The notes: generated by a model not told the origin, from the sequence alone. A DNA stretch of 64,000 nt from Coccinella septempunctata (GCF_907165205.1 NC_058192.1:27990001-28054000); one strand, 5' to 3'; shown: positions 33,330-46,144, counted from the first letter of the stretch. A program made the numbers and translations.

Positions 33330-36300
33330 TCATTCACATAATATATGGTTGTTCACTAAACCTAACAATTTTATGAACTTCAAAAATTTGATCTTGGGTA
33401 ATGGTTTAGTAAACACATCAGCTAATTGCTCTTCAGTTTTTACATGTATTATATTAACTAAACCTGTATCAATTTTCTCCTTAATAAAATAATATTTAAT
33501 ATCAATATGTTTCAATCTTCTATTATTCTCAGGATTATTAGCAATGTTTATAGCAGACTGATTATCTTCAAATATTGGTATTGGATCATTCATGGAGAAC
33601 AATTGAAAATCCATTTAAATTTTCTTCAACCAACATGCTTCACTTATAGCTACCGTTAGAGCAATATATTCCGATTCGGTAGAAGAAATTGATACTGTAT
33701 GCTGTTTCTTACTAGCCCAACATATTGTGCAATTAAATAATTTGAAAACATAACCAGTAGTTGACTTCCTATCTACAACATCTCCACCCCAATCGGAATC
33801 GACATAACCAACAAGAACATCAGAATTACCATTAGGCCTGAGATTTAATTTTAGATACAATGTTCCCTTGACATAACGGAGAACTCTTTTTAAAGCTTTA
33901 TACAAATAATCATTTGCCTTATCCTGAAATCTACTAAGTACATTTACACTTTCACATAAATCTGGTCTAGTACCCGATACTGCATAAAGAAGACTTCCTA
34001 TTATCTTTCTGCACTGTTCGTTTAAAATGTGTGAATTTTCATTTTTCAACAAAGCAAAATCAAAATTTTGATCCATAGGTGTACTTATAGGGTTACAATC
34101 ACTCATCTTATATTTTTCCAAAACTTGTTTCAAGTAGTCAGACTGATCAATTTCTATACAACCATGTTATAAGTCATGTCTAACATTTATACCCAAATAA
34201 TTAGAGACAAACCCCAAATCTTTCATTGAAAAATTATTGTTTAGAACAATTTTCAACATCAGAATCATTTGTACCCATAATGAGTATATCATCAACATAT
34301 AACAGAATATACAACTTACTCTTGTTTGAAATTTTGTAATAGAGACAAAAATCACTCTGAGATCTAGCAAATCCTTCATTTTTTATGAAAACATCAAATT
34401 TGTTATTCCAACATTTCGGAGATTTTCTAAGACCATAGATTGATTTATTCAATTTGCAAACAGTTGAGGAATTTTCTCTGTTTTAACCAGGTAAAGACAT
34501 ATATACCTCTTCTGTTATATTACCATGTTCTTACATGGTAGTAGGAAGTAGTAGGAAGTGCCTTCTTAGGCACTTCGAACATCCATGTGTGATACACTTA
34601 AACCTAACTTAGCTGCTATGACCAACATTATTCTAAAAGTAGACAATTTGGCCACCGGAGCATAAATGTCATACAGTTCATTTGCGTTGTCTTGCTGAAA
34701 ACCACGAGCAACTAAACGAGCTTTATATTTGCCATCACTTTTGATTTTAAACACCCATTTACTTTCTAACACTTTTTTATCAACAGGCCATGATACTTCA
34801 CTCCACACGTCATTTTTACGTAACACATTGAGTTCATCTTCGATTGCTGCTTCCCATTTGTGTGCTTCTGTACCAGAGACTGCCTCTTCCAATGACAATG
34901 GTTCTTCCAGTGCGGTGAAAAAACTGAATTCATAATAGTTCATCCAGGCAGGTTTCTTCCACATTCTGCCACTTCTTCCTACCATAGGGTTACTAGTTTC
35001 TGGAGTATCTTCTCCCTCTACCAAACTTTCTTCCTCTGTAGAAGCATGTCGTTCTTCTACAGATTCAATCGCATGTTGAATGCTTTGTGAATTAGGCATT
35101 TCTTCATTTTCTTGATTAGATTCTTCAACTATAGGTTTTTCTTCAGAATCTAAGTCCAATATAATGACCTTTTCACTGACTTTTCCACTTGTTTTCCAAT
35201 TTTCTGGTATAATAATCAAATCTCGATGAATCTCAACTTTATTGATATCAGGAAAGTAAACTCTATATCCCTTAACTTCTTCACCATAGCCTACTAATAT
35301 CCCTTTCTTACTCTTTGGATCCAATTTTTGTCTCTTTTCCTTGGGAATATGTGTAGCAACTTGGGTACCAAATATTTTTAGTAATAAAATATCGAAATCT
35401 TTTCCATACCATAGTTTATAAGGGGTTTTATTAGTATTTCTTCCTAGTCCTACTCTATTCATGACAAATGCAGTGGTGTTGATTGCTTCAGCCCAATATT
35501 TCTTGTCCAAGTTCTTACAATGAAGCATAGTGCGAGCTGCTTCGACTAGAGTTCTATTTTCCCTCTCTGCACGACCATTTTGTTGTGGGGTGTAAACACA
35601 AGATTTTTCATGTCTGATTCCATGTTTCATCAACATTTCATCCAATTCTCTGTTGACAAATTCTAGGCCATTGTCTGTTCTTAAAGTTCTGACTTTAAAA
35701 CCAGTTTGATTTTTTACAAATTTCAAATAAATCTCAATTTTATGTTTTGTTTCAGACTTGTTTTTCAAGAAATAAATTGTTCTGAAGTTTGAGAAATCAT
35801 CTTTTAACAGCAAAAAATACCTTGCTCCTCCTATCGATTCTGTCTCAAACGGTCCGCACAAGTCAGCATGGATAAGCATTCCTATTTCTGAAGCTTTAGA
35901 TTCACTTTTATTAAACTTCAATCTATGTTGTTTACCAACAATGCAGCCATGACAAAAATTTTCTTTTTCTATAAATTCTATATTAGTTTTCAATATCTTT
36001 TTCACGAGATCGAAATTCATATGTGCCAATTTATAATGCCAATCAGTTAAGCTTTCAGCAACATTACAATATGACTTATCATCTGTAGGTTTCGATCTGA
36101 ACTGCATTTTGAAAAATTTGTTTTGTCTGGAGGCTACTGCCAAAATTGAACCTTTTTGGTCAATAATTTTGCTCTTATTCATGTCTGATTTGAGAATATA
36201 ACCTTTATCTAATGCTTTTCCTACAGAAAATAGGTTAATTTTAAATTCTGGAATGTACAGTACCTTATTGAGCTCAGTTGTAATCCATTCTTTTTCATTC

Positions 36301-37319
36301 CAGGCTTCAAGTATTATTCTTCCCATTCCTTCAACCTTGACAAGTGAACCATCTCCCATTTCCACCATTTTGAAGACTGAAGTGTCTATGTGTTCGAATT
36401 GTGTTATGTCGAAACACATATGGTCGCTCGCCCCACTGTCCATGCACCAGTCGGTACTCTTGAATTCAGCATTACCTGCCAATGCACCCTTTTTCGTTGT
36501 CATAAAGGCATTTAATGATCTCTCCCCAGAACGTGAATTATTTTCTTCCTTCCTTTTCTTGAACCAGCAAGCAGTTAAAGTATGTCCATGTTTTTTGCAG
36601 TAATTACAGAATTTTCCTTTTTTTTCACTGTTACCTGCATCAGGACAAAATTTTCGAATGTGGCCAACCTTGTTACAAGTGAAACATTTCATTGGTTTTT
36701 GAGTGGTCTTTCCTGCAGCTAATGCCACTGATTGTTCGCTTTGTTTGATTCTCTCTTCTTCTATTAACAGTCTCGAAGTGAGTTCTTTTAGATTTTGCTT
36801 GTCAACGGGTGTTGACTCCCAAGCACTGACGAAGTGTTTCAGATTTTCTGGCAAAGTCATCAATATTTTGGTTATAACCATTTTGTCGCTTAGTGTTTCT
36901 CCCAAATGCTTCAGGTTTACTTTGATTTCCTCAAGTTGCGATATGAATTGGGATACACTGCCATTTTTATATTCTAGATTGAAAAACCTTTGTTGCAGCA
37001 AATGAACGCTCACTTGGGATTTATGTTCGTAGACAGACATCAATTTTTCCCACATTTCTGCTGAGGTTTGACATGAAAGAATGTGAGTCAAACAATTTTC
37101 TTCCATTCGGGTAGCCATTATTTCTTGGGCTTTTGCATCCTTCTTTTCCCAGTCGGCGAATTCGGTCTGGGGTTTTGGGGTTAGGCCTGTGGCTATTTCA
37201 AAGAGTCCTTTGGATTTCAATATTATCTGGGTTTGGAATTTCCAGGTGGTCCAATTTTCTCCGGAAAACTTGATTGCAGACACTGCATGTGCATCCTGAT
37301 CCATGACTGTATTTAACAA
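33330..37319 (-). pseudogene. Copia gag-pol polyprotein, frameshifted in RT
   Basis: 917 intact codons (37319-34566) give gag, two zinc knuckles (CFTCNKVGHIRKFC and CNYCKKHGHTLTAC), protease WCMDSGASDHMC, integrase HKLAHMNF...CHGC, the DDE core (HADLCGPF, RTDNGLEFVN, PQQNGRAERENR) and the start of RT to VSHMDVRSA. It then breaks near 34560, where short direct repeats (agtaggaag) lie. The rest is in pieces: RT YVDDILIMGTNDSD (about 34290), LGINVRHDL, GSLLYAVSGTRPDL, RNase H DSDWGGDVVDRKSTTGYVF and TESEYIA, and the C-terminus FTKPLPKIKFLKFIKLLG. Three or more shifts or stops. Near-identical LTRs indicate recent arrival despite these breaks. Confidence 0.9.
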
Positions 37320-37386
37320 TTTTACCTCAACCAGTCTTTGAAATATTCCAATTAATCAATCCTAGGAAGGTTCTGGGCCCATAACC

Positions 37387-37602
37387 TGTTAAGGTTTAAA
37401 GGTTTAAGGAATTGATCGTTGGAATAAAATTGAATCAGTATTTTTGAGGATTAACTATAATAAGAAACTTAAACTTCTGCCACACGTTCAGCTTGTAACA
37501 TAACCTACTCAGCTACTGTTTCTATGACTGACATAAGAGACCATAGACTTACATACTACCAATATACCAAATTGCATCATTGTTGCCAATAGTACATCAA
37601 CA
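37387..37602 (-). repeat. Copia 5' LTR
   Basis: TG...CA, 216 bp, followed on the minus strand by the presumed primer-binding site at 37372-37386. Its outer edge meets TTTAT and the resumed tAsp RT reading frame. Confidence 0.9.
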
Positions 37603-39186
37603 TTTATGGATGATTTCAAGTGCCATACAGCTACAAAAAAGGGACTGAAAATCCTTACAGAAGAACTGAGGAGGAGTGCAAGGGAACTGGGTTTGGTGTT
37701 GAATGAGAACAAATGTGGATTCTACAGTGGAGGGCGGCAGGTCCAGGATGGAGAAGACGAGGAACCATCATTTCTCCCTGAAGTAAGAAGGGGATATAAA
37801 TACCTTGGGCTGGAGCAGCTAGAAAGGGACACAAAAAATAACTTTGAAACAATAGAGGAGAAGATAAAACAACTAACATCTAAAATATGTAAGTCACAAT
37901 TAACTACCGGTCAGAAAGCCAAATTGTTCAACAGCACAGTAGTCTCAAGTGCAATATATGTGATGGGAAACATATACCCAGATGAGAAGAGAGCCTCAAC
38001 CCTAAAAAGATGCAGAGATTTGGACAAGGAGGTGAGGAAGATACTAGTCGAAACTAATTTAAAAGGAAGAACAACATCCAACGCACACATATATATTCCA
38101 GCCAGTATTGGAGGGATGGGGTTGTGGTCTATCGAGTTGGAGGCTGAAATTCAGTACATCAGGAGGGGAATCTATATAAAATCTCATCCAGAGATGAAGG
38201 AGACAATGAAGATGTACGAAAAGCTACAACAGGCTGGATGGAGGAATCCACTGGGGGATCACGACGCCATCCTGGGGAAATATGGGTGCCCTAATATAAC
38301 AGTATGATATCGACAGTATTTCAAAGAACTGCTCAACAAGAAAAATGCATATTTACAAAAAATATCTTGAAAAATTGGAAGAAGAATGGCAAAACAACAT
38401 GCACTATGGCAAACTGGTGATAAAGGAGAGGGACAGAATCCTCTTCCCAGCCTTTAGTTCTCCACTTATGGACAGTTGGAGATGGACTCTGTTGCACTCT
38501 GCAGCCGAAGAGCAGATCCATGGATTAAAGGGGACAGCTGTAATCATGTGGAAACAGCATATCATGTAAGCTCCTCGTGTATAGTACAAGCATACACTTC
38601 CCGACACGATAACATCGTCTACTGGGTTCTTAGGACTCTATTAAACGCTTTCGAGGCCCCTAGACAGGTATGGGAAAAACTACAGTTCGGAGGAGCCACT
38701 CTTAATGAAGACTTTCACCACAACAACCGTCTCATTAAAATAAGAGCAGGTGGCCCAATACTCACTGAAAAGAGACTACATCACAATAAGCCAGACATCA
38801 TGATAAAGCTACCGGATGAGATAGTGCTACTGGAGATCTCAGTCGCCCACCTGCAAAATTACAGACTGCAGGAAAAAATCAAGAGAACCCGCTATGAACT
38901 AAATAGTGTGGAAAGCGTGGACAACAACAACGTACACAAGATTAAACGAGACCTGAGCCTGGTACGAGAATTTGAAGCAACACACCACTGCCAAGTAAAA
39001 TTGGGTATCTTAGTGGTAGGCAGCTATGGAGGGGTGGTCAAGACAGAAGAACACGAAAACCTCAAGAAAATCATGAGGACAATGAATGTGAGAGAGAGGG
39101 AGTGGACCAAATTAATGAACAAATGTTCTTATAGTGTGGCTTTGTCAACAAGCCAAATTAATATGAAAAGAACTAAAGAACAATAA
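37603..39186 (+). pseudogene. tAsp polyprotein from FMDD onward, broken (E10)
   Basis: Resumes exactly at the catalytic motif (FMDDFKCHTATKKGLKILTEEL), so Copia inserted next to the RT active site; the upstream residues ETRGRYNIIAF are at 33020-33065. The frame is open to 38307, where a shift follows YGCPNITV. It restarts at IYKKYLEKLEEEWQ. The zinc knuckle is removed by a deletion joining GTA to NHVETAYHVSS (about 38540), apparently between short ctgt/agct repeats. RLE core RLHHNKPDIMIKLPDE and the C-terminus MKRTKEQ are present. Confidence 0.85.
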
Positions 39187-39333
39187 ATTGTAAATAATAG
39201 AGTATATTGTAGATATAGTAGTTGATGTTGATCTGTGATACTTAGGCTTAGAAAACGATGAACCTGATATTATAAGTACCTTAATACTTAGGCGATGTAT
39301 AATGTTTAGGATTACATAAATAAAATATACTAT

Positions 39334-39597
39334 TAAAATGCTAATGTGTACCTATCATTGTATTTTAGTTTTTTGACAGGTATTTATGTGTTTGCAGTTG
39401 TTTGTATTATGAGCTGTGATATATGTTTGTATTATACACATGAATTCCGCAGGAGTGCACACTCTCGAGTATCTGGGGGCGACTGGCATCAGATATGTCT
39501 CCGAAAAAGACGACAGTACACTGTTAGTTTCATAAGTACCATTAATTAATAGTAATGCAATGTATGGGACTGTAACAGACAAATAAAACTATACTAC
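39334..39597 (+). mobile_element. tAsp element copy E11, 3' UTR only
   Basis: A 264 bp fragment matching the E7 3' UTR (tatcattgtattttag ... ctgtaacagacaaataaaac) and ending in actatactac. No coding sequence: the shortest integrated copy in the window. Confidence 0.82.
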
Positions 39598-42296
39598 TAC
39601 CATACTACCTATATTTTGTACGAGTAGGAAGTGCTCCAGAAAATTTTTAAATTTGCTTGAGTTTTCGGCCTATGAGTGCATACAGTAGTATACGAAACGA
39701 TTCTAAATAAATTCTTTTTATAAATGAATAATTCATCGGAATCGTGATACCGGCCAAACAACGACTATATGTTGTGACCCCAAATTTGAGGTTATGTCAA
39801 CGTGGAGACCAGAAGAAATTGAAATTGTTCGCAGATTCTTGGAAAGAACAACAGGCCCAGTAACTAGCGAAGACCATCAAACCCTGAAACAGCAACTCCC
39901 AAATCGATCCCTACCAGCTTTCAAAAAAAAAAGTTTGGAAATCAAAAACAATCCCAACAGAACATTCAAGGTAAACAAGTGGTCCAACGAAGAACTCAAA
40001 AGACTGCTGAAAGAATATTCCAGTAGAAATGAACCACAGATAGCTGAAAAAATCAAACAAATTAATCACCTATTTCTTGAAAGAACTGAAAAAGCAATAG
40101 CCACTAAATTACGTGACACGTATCCTGAAATTTACTATGGAAGAGCCAGATTCGAAGAAACCTCCACCGACGAATCTACAGTCGAAGAACTTGATGTTGC
40201 ACCTATTCTCGAGAGGGAAAATACGGATACCAGAATCCAGGAACAGGTACAGGAGAACAACCTTGTAAGGGAACCTAATGTACAAGAAAATTGCCAAACA
40301 CAAAATGACAACAATGACAAAAAAGCCTCACAGATAATGAAAAAACAATCTTGACCAACTTGGAAACTGAATTTAATAAATTATAGTCAAATACCGGTGA
40401 CAAAAAATTTCTTGAGGAAAGGGAACGAAATCTATGTTAGACTGATCAACTCAATACTGGAAAGGCGCATCCACCAAATAGAGCAAGAAAATAATAAAAA
40501 TAACATCAAGCGTAGAAAATGCAAAAATGCCATTTATGTTGCAGGTAAATTGCTGAGGAAAACCTTGATCAATGGCGAGAACAATAAGCCCAAGTATCTC
40601 ATGACCCAGGCCAAAATAGAGAAATTAAAATGTCGTAATGAAAATGCCAGGAAAATTATGACATGGAAAGGTGGAAATTCCAACAAACAGTTGAGGACAG
40701 AAGCAAGGCTCATCAGAAAATTCAAAATGAAGCCGAAACAGTATATAATTTGTAATCAATACCGTATTAAATTACTGGAACAACAGCTAGAACAACAAAA
40801 AAGGAGACATGAAGTATGTGAACTCAGGTCAAAATTCAGAGAAACACCATCAGTAAGAATCCTAAAACAAAGTAGACAGGTGTATCCCCAAGATTTAGAA
40901 GTTAGAAGGGTACACACCTTGTTTGAATAAATGGCTGGGTAAATATCAAAAACATACAACAAATAAGGTATATGACAACCAAATGGATAGCACATACATA
41001 GAAGGTTTATTCAACGAAGCACTTAGGCAAACATCCCCATGGAAATTCCCAGGCGAGGATTACATACCCAATTATTTGTACAAAATTTTCCCTGCAGCAA
41101 AAAAATTCCTGTTTGGCTTTGTAATGGATACACTGAGAAATATTCAACAACTTGAAGAAAAAGACTGTAGGGCACAGGTAATACTTGTTCATAAAAAAGG
41201 CAATGAATCTGATCCCTCCAATTATCGTCCAATAGCACTTCTAAATACCGATTACAAAATTTTAACATCTACAATAACAAAAATACTAATGAATGACTTA
41301 CCTGAATGGGCCATACCTAGTGAACAAATTGCTAGAGCGGAAGTATGGGGTACAATGCAGGGAATGCTAATTGACAAGGCGATAACTCAGACAGCAAGAA
41401 TGAGAAGAAAAACCAACCATTCAGCATGGTATGATTTCACAAAGGCCTATGACTAAATCAGCCATGAACATCTAAAGAGACTTATAGGTACTCTACCGCT
41501 ACATAAAAACATAAAAAGATTGCTGAAGATCTCTATGCAACAGTGGTCCATCCGAGTGAGAGTCGGAAAGAACCTAACAAGTCCAATTTATGTAAAGAGG
41601 GGAGTATACCAGGGGGACTCAATAAGTCCGCTTCTGTTCATTCTATTTACAGCTAGCATCATAGATCACGTAAAAACGAACAGAAGTGTAAAAAAGAACA
41701 CGAAAGGCAATTTTAAGATACTGGCTTTTATGGATGATATAAAATGCCATTCTGGAACAAAAATTGGGTTTAAGACCATAACTCATGAGTTGGAGAAGAG
41801 TGCTAGAGAGTTGGGCCTTACACTAAATGCAAAAAAATGTGTATCATACTGTAGAACCAGAATGAATGCTGAGGAGGATGATGACGGCATTTTCTTACCT
41901 GAGGTGAGGAACGGATACCGATATTTAGGGTTAGATCAGCTGGAAAGAGATAATGTAACCAACTTCGACAAAGTACAAGAAAAAGTGAAATTGTTATCTG
42001 ATGAAATATTCAACTCTTTATTAACGACATCTCAAAAAGTGGCATTGTACAACTCAACAGTGGTTCCGAGTGCAAATTATATAATGGGCAATATGTACAC
42101 CGATGAGAAGAGGGCGACGAGCCTTCGAAAGTGTAGAGATTTGGATATGGAAGTGCGTAAAATTTTAGTTGCTAAAAACATCAAAGGCAAAACCACATCA
42201 AATGCACATGTATACCTGCCAGCACATAAAGGTGGTATGGGTCTAAGATCTATAAAACTAGAAGCGGAAATCCACTTTGTAAGAAAAGGCTTATAT

Positions 42297-43903
42297 GCTG
42301 AATTGTTTCACAGGAGTAGGACTGGTAATAAAACGACCAAGTGGAACTAAGCCAACGTTTCGTCCATATATTTGGACTTCCTCAAGGCTACAGAGATAAA
42401 TACAAAAAAAATGTCATCAGTCAAAGCATTACGTTAATGTTTAAATAAAAACAGGAAAGAGTGACAACAACGTGAAAAACAAAATTCACATACACACTTA
42501 CATTCACAGTGGCTTTTATTAAACTATATGTAGACGACACGATAGTAGCAATTCCGCCAGATAATGCCGATGAACTGTAGTCAGTTTTCAATTCCTATCA
42601 TCCCCGCATCCAATTTACCATCGAAAGAGAGAAAGATAAGGCATTGGCCTTTCTAGACCTAAAAGTCGTTAGAGATGATAGTGGCTCTCTGTTAACAAGT
42701 TGGTACATGAAGCCCACACATTCTGGAGGCTTGATGAACTCCAGGTCCGATACTGACTACAAAGTCGTACAAAGTAAGTACCGTAAAAAACTTGCTGTAC
42801 AGATCGATTACCCTCAGTTCCGACCAATTTCATGAGAAAAACCTGACTAAAATTAAAGATATTCTAAAAATGAACAACTACCCCAGGTCCCTCGTGAATA
42901 AGATTATTAACGAATATAACCCGGCCCTTGAACAACGATTGCCCAGAAGAACTAAATGAAAGATACTTTCGTTTACCATACATCGCATCCCTCAGCCACA
43001 ATATCGCTCGCACTTTAAGAAAGAAAAACGTGAATACGAGATTGGTCTTTTACAACCTCAAGACGACACGCTCGCTTTTCTCCCATCTAAAAGATCCAAC
43101 ACCCCTAGACAAAAGATCCAATGTGGTTCACATGATACCCTGCTCGGAATGTTACATAGGACAAACAAAACAGCTATTACAAGTAGGAATAAAACAACAT
43201 AAATATGACTGCGATCCGAGATTCCGAAATAAGGAGAATACCACCGCCCTTGCAGTACATCATTTCACAAAAGGCCATACATTCGACTTCAATAGTACTA
43301 AGATCATGGATTATGAAGCGAATAGCAGGAAGAGGAACATTAGCGAGATGATTTTCATTAAACTGAAGAATTCCGTCAATTACAGGACCGACTCACAAGA
43401 ACTCCGCCAGGTGTATTCAAATATAAAAGAAATACGGCGAATTCTGCGTTCCTTAAGTGCGCGAACATATGACGCGAGTTGGCGAAATATTCGAAACACG
43501 ACTTTCATGACAGTCCCTCCAGACGGTGAGATTGATCGTAATAACAAAACCTTCTTCGAATAAATGTATATTTCGATGTGCCTTAGCCTTATTTTGTTCA
43601 GCAAAGTGTCTCTGCAATCAATTGTAACATCCATCATATATTTGACCTAACGAACTTGGTAAGATTGTTGTTTTATTTTGTTTTTCACGTTGTTGTCACT
43701 CTTTCCTGTTTTTATTTATACATTAACGTAGTGCTTTGACTGATGACATTTTTTTGTATTTATCTCTGTAGCCTTGAAGAAGTCCAAATATATGGACGAA
43801 ACGTTGGCTTAGTTCCACTTGGTCGTTTTATTACCAGTCCTACACCTGTGAAACAATTTAGCATGTCAACCCAAGGACGTGAACCTACCGATTTCACTCA
43901 TTC
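42297..43903 (+). mobile_element. Penelope-like element, internally deleted
   Basis: Flanked by the 13 bp duplication aaaaggcttatat (42284-42296 and 43904-43916). The ends are inverted arms of about 200 bp: 42297-42497 (ctgaattgtttcacagg ... acgtgaaaaacaaaa) and 43665-43862. A 41 bp single-copy tail (43863-43903) follows the right arm. The RT 5' part is missing, as the left arm runs into the LYVDDT motif. Confidence 0.85.
42515..43563 (+). pseudogene. Penelope RT end plus GIY-YIG endonuclease
   Basis: RT remnant FIKLYVDDTIVAIPPDN, a TAG at about 42578, then FTIEREKDKALAFLDLKV and WYMKPTHSGGLMN, which are Penelope-type RT features. After stops near 42836 the second segment (42928-43563) holds RLPYIASLSHNIARTLRKK and a GIY-YIG-like domain (VVHMIPCSECYIGQTKQLL ... 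HKYDCDPRF ... HHFTKGHTFDF) characteristic of Penelope-like elements. Non-functional: the RT palm is mostly missing and several stops are present. Confidence 0.85.
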
Positions 43904-44960
43904 AAAAGGCTTATATATTGATAACCACCCAGACATGCAAGAAGCGAAAGACCAGTTCAAGGCGTTACAACGAGCCGGATGGAGAAACCCACTGAGTGAC
44001 CGTGACTTCGTTATGGAAAAATATGAATGCCCAGAGTTGCAGTTTAATTACGAAAATATGGGAAAATGCTGCAAAATATTGAAAGCTCATATAGAGGAAA
44101 AACATCATTAACAACTTGAGAAGCAATGGGGACAGAATATGCACTATGGGAGAGTTATTATCGGTGAGAGAGATAGTATTCTCTTTCCTGCTTATTCATC
44201 ACCGCACATGGACAGTTGGAGGTATTCACTTTTACACAGTGCAGCGGAGGAACAGCTTCATGGCCTCGGTGCTATCCCAGGACGACGAACCAGATGTCGA
44301 AAAGGATGCGGACAGCGTGGAAACAGCCTATCATGTAAGTAGTGCATGCATTACAAATGCTTACATCACAAGACATGACAATGTTGTGCACTGGTTGTTG
44401 AAGACGCTACTCAAGAGCCTAAAAGCCCCAAATGAATGTGGTTCAGAACTCCAATTTGGAAAAGCTACCTTGAACATCAATTTTGATAGCGGAAATAGAA
44501 GCATTTGTATAAGAGCTGGTAGCAAGATTCTAACCGAAAAGGAACTACATCATAATAAACCCGATATTATGATTATCTTAGACAACCCAAAGGAGATCAT
44601 TATAATGGAAGTTGCAGTATCCCATTTACAAAATGTCAAACTTCAAAAGCGTATCAAAAGAACTAGATACTCGGTGAATGGAGTAGTTGAGGTTGATAAT
44701 AGGAATATTGGCGATGTAAGTAGGGATATGAATTTAGTGAGCGAGCTTGAAAAAATTTACAACTGTCCGGTTCACTTAGGCATATTTGTGGTGAGATGTT
44801 ATGGAGAGGTGATGGTGACGGAGGAGCACAAATTTTTTTTAAACTTGATGAAACAAAAACTATGTCTTAATAACTTGGACATCCAAATTATGATTAATAA
44901 GTGTGCATATAGTGTTGCGGTGTCTACAAGTAATATTTTAGTTAGGCATCTAGGTATAAG

Positions 44961-44963
<3 letters not shown>

Positions 44964-45014
<51 letters not shown>
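44964..45014. repeat. (TA)n then T-run at Dong-like element 3' junction
   Basis: About 35 bp of alternating TA followed by 16 T. On the minus strand this is the poly(A) end of the Dong-like element followed by its (TA)n target. Confidence 0.9.
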
Positions 45015-46144
45015 AATTCACACTTATGTGGTTATGGTTATGCTCGGCTCGGGTGTTTCCACCAAGAGCAGAACAATATCTTAGTGCGGAAAGATAACTT
45101 GTCGAACGATGCTCACTGTGCCCAGTATAACTGCCTTTTGCATCCAGGTGATCGTGTTGGGGGGTAATTGTAGTTCCTGTAGATGTTGAGATGTTTTTTT
45201 AGGGACCAACCCATTAACACTTACAATGAGAGGAATTATTTCGACCCTCTTCAGCTGCCACATATCTCGCATCTGCCTTGCTAGTGCTTCATACTTACTG
45301 ATTTTGTCAGCATAGGTTTTCAGTATATTATAATCTTGAGGCACAGCAAAATCAATTATTGTGGCAGTTTTGTCTTTCTTGTCCCACACCACCACATCAG
45401 GTCTATTATGTTCCACTCCTCTGTCCGTAGTGATGGCAAAGTCCCAATAGATTTTGAAGGTTTCGTTTTCCTCAATAGGCGACGAAACATACAGATGATG
45501 CGGTGTGAAATGTTGGAGAAGTTTTTTGTTTATACAAAGCAGTTGGTGTACGACCTTCCCCATGCCGTCATGTCGCGATAGATATCGTGTTCCAGCTATT
45601 GTGGGGCAGCCTGCTGACAGGTGCTGCACTGTCTCTTCAGCACTGTTACACAGTCGGCATCTTGTGTTATCTATTGACTTTTTCATAATGTGCTTGACAT
45701 AATTTCGAGTTGGCACAACCTGATCTTGGATCGCAAATAAGGTGCCTTCTGTTTGAGGAAATAGGTAACCCTGAGTTAGGTAAGTATTAGACGCTGTTAA
45801 ATCCACCTCATCTTGATGTAAACTTGCGTAGAACCTGCCGTGAAGTTGTTTCGTTTGCCAGCCCTGTCTGAGGTTTTCTAATGTATTTTCTGTTGCAGGT
45901 ATGTCCTCACTGAAAGTTTCCGCAATGGCTGGGAGGTCTCCTTGGGTAGCGATCCATTGATGAAGAGGTAAGTGTTTGCTGGCGAAGTACTTTTTTAAAT
46001 CGAGTTTGTTTTTCCAACAGGCATCCTCAATGGAGGTCAGGCCACGACCACCCTCCTTCCTTGGTAAGTATAGCCTTTCCACGGCCGAGTTGGGGTGGAG
46101 TAAGCCAGATGCTGTCATTTCTGTCCGGATCTTTCTGTCTATCA

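Larger units (their letters stand above)
22428..33615. repeat. Tandem segmental duplication, two ~5.6 kb copies
   Basis: 22428-28040 and about 28056-33615 contain the same ordered parts: E9 3' end, repeat unit, tRNA-Asp half, jockey-like copy, tAsp 3' UTR, tAsp fragment, Copia LTR and Copia RNase H. The offset is 5630 at the left edge and 5576 at the Copia LTR because the (GGAGT)n tracts differ. Scattered single-base differences distinguish the copies. The breakpoint joins Copia pol (ccatt) to E9 with about 15 bp of filler. Confidence 0.88.
33070..37602 (-). mobile_element. Copia-type LTR retrotransposon
   Basis: Two 216 bp LTRs (33070-33285 and 37387-37602) begin TG and end CA and differ at three bases that I can see. 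The 5 bp flank TTTAT is present on both sides (33065-33069, 37603-37607). A minus-strand purine tract (gagggggtg) abuts the 3' LTR at 33285. GGTTATGGGCCCAGA, a typical Copia primer-binding motif, abuts the 5' LTR at 37386. Orientation is minus. Confidence 0.93.
33006..39333 (+). mobile_element. tAsp element copy E10, split by Copia
   Basis: Left piece 33006-33069, right piece 37603-39333. It is 5'-truncated in RT and ends ...aaataaaatatactat (terminal C changed to T). The Copia element lies between them with a TTTAT duplication. Same subfamily as E4/E5/E13. Confidence 0.85.
39794..44960 (+). pseudogene. Myb-RT-zinc knuckle-RLE polyprotein, interrupted (E12)
   Basis: Codons 39794-40354: two Myb-like repeats (TWRPEEIEIVRRFL ... 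; KWSNEELKRLLKEYSSR ... TEKAIATKLR) and an acidic linker. Frame breaks occur near 40354-40397 and 40920. RT block starts at 40923 (WKFPGEDYIPNYLYKIFP, AWYDFTKAYD). TAA at 41454-41456 is in frame, then YQGDSISPLLF and AFMDDIKCHSGTK run to 42296, where the Penelope-like element enters. Coding resumes at KGLYIDNHPDMQ (43904), with a stop at 44109, a shift near 44315 in the knuckle (CRKGC...), and RLE ELHHNKPDIMI and MEVAVSHLQN to the C-terminus VSTSNILVRHLGI at about 44957. Confidence 0.85.

Noticed and set aside
34729..37005. Plus-strand ORFs across the Copia and other elements
   Set aside because: They lie antisense to clear gag-pol or RT coding sequence and have no domains.
43740..43760. ctgatga at 43741 as a hammerhead core
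   Set aside because: It is too far (about 45 bases) from the gtcc/ggac stem and GAAAC; if a hammerhead exists, the nearer ttgaaga is the better core candidate, and it is weak.
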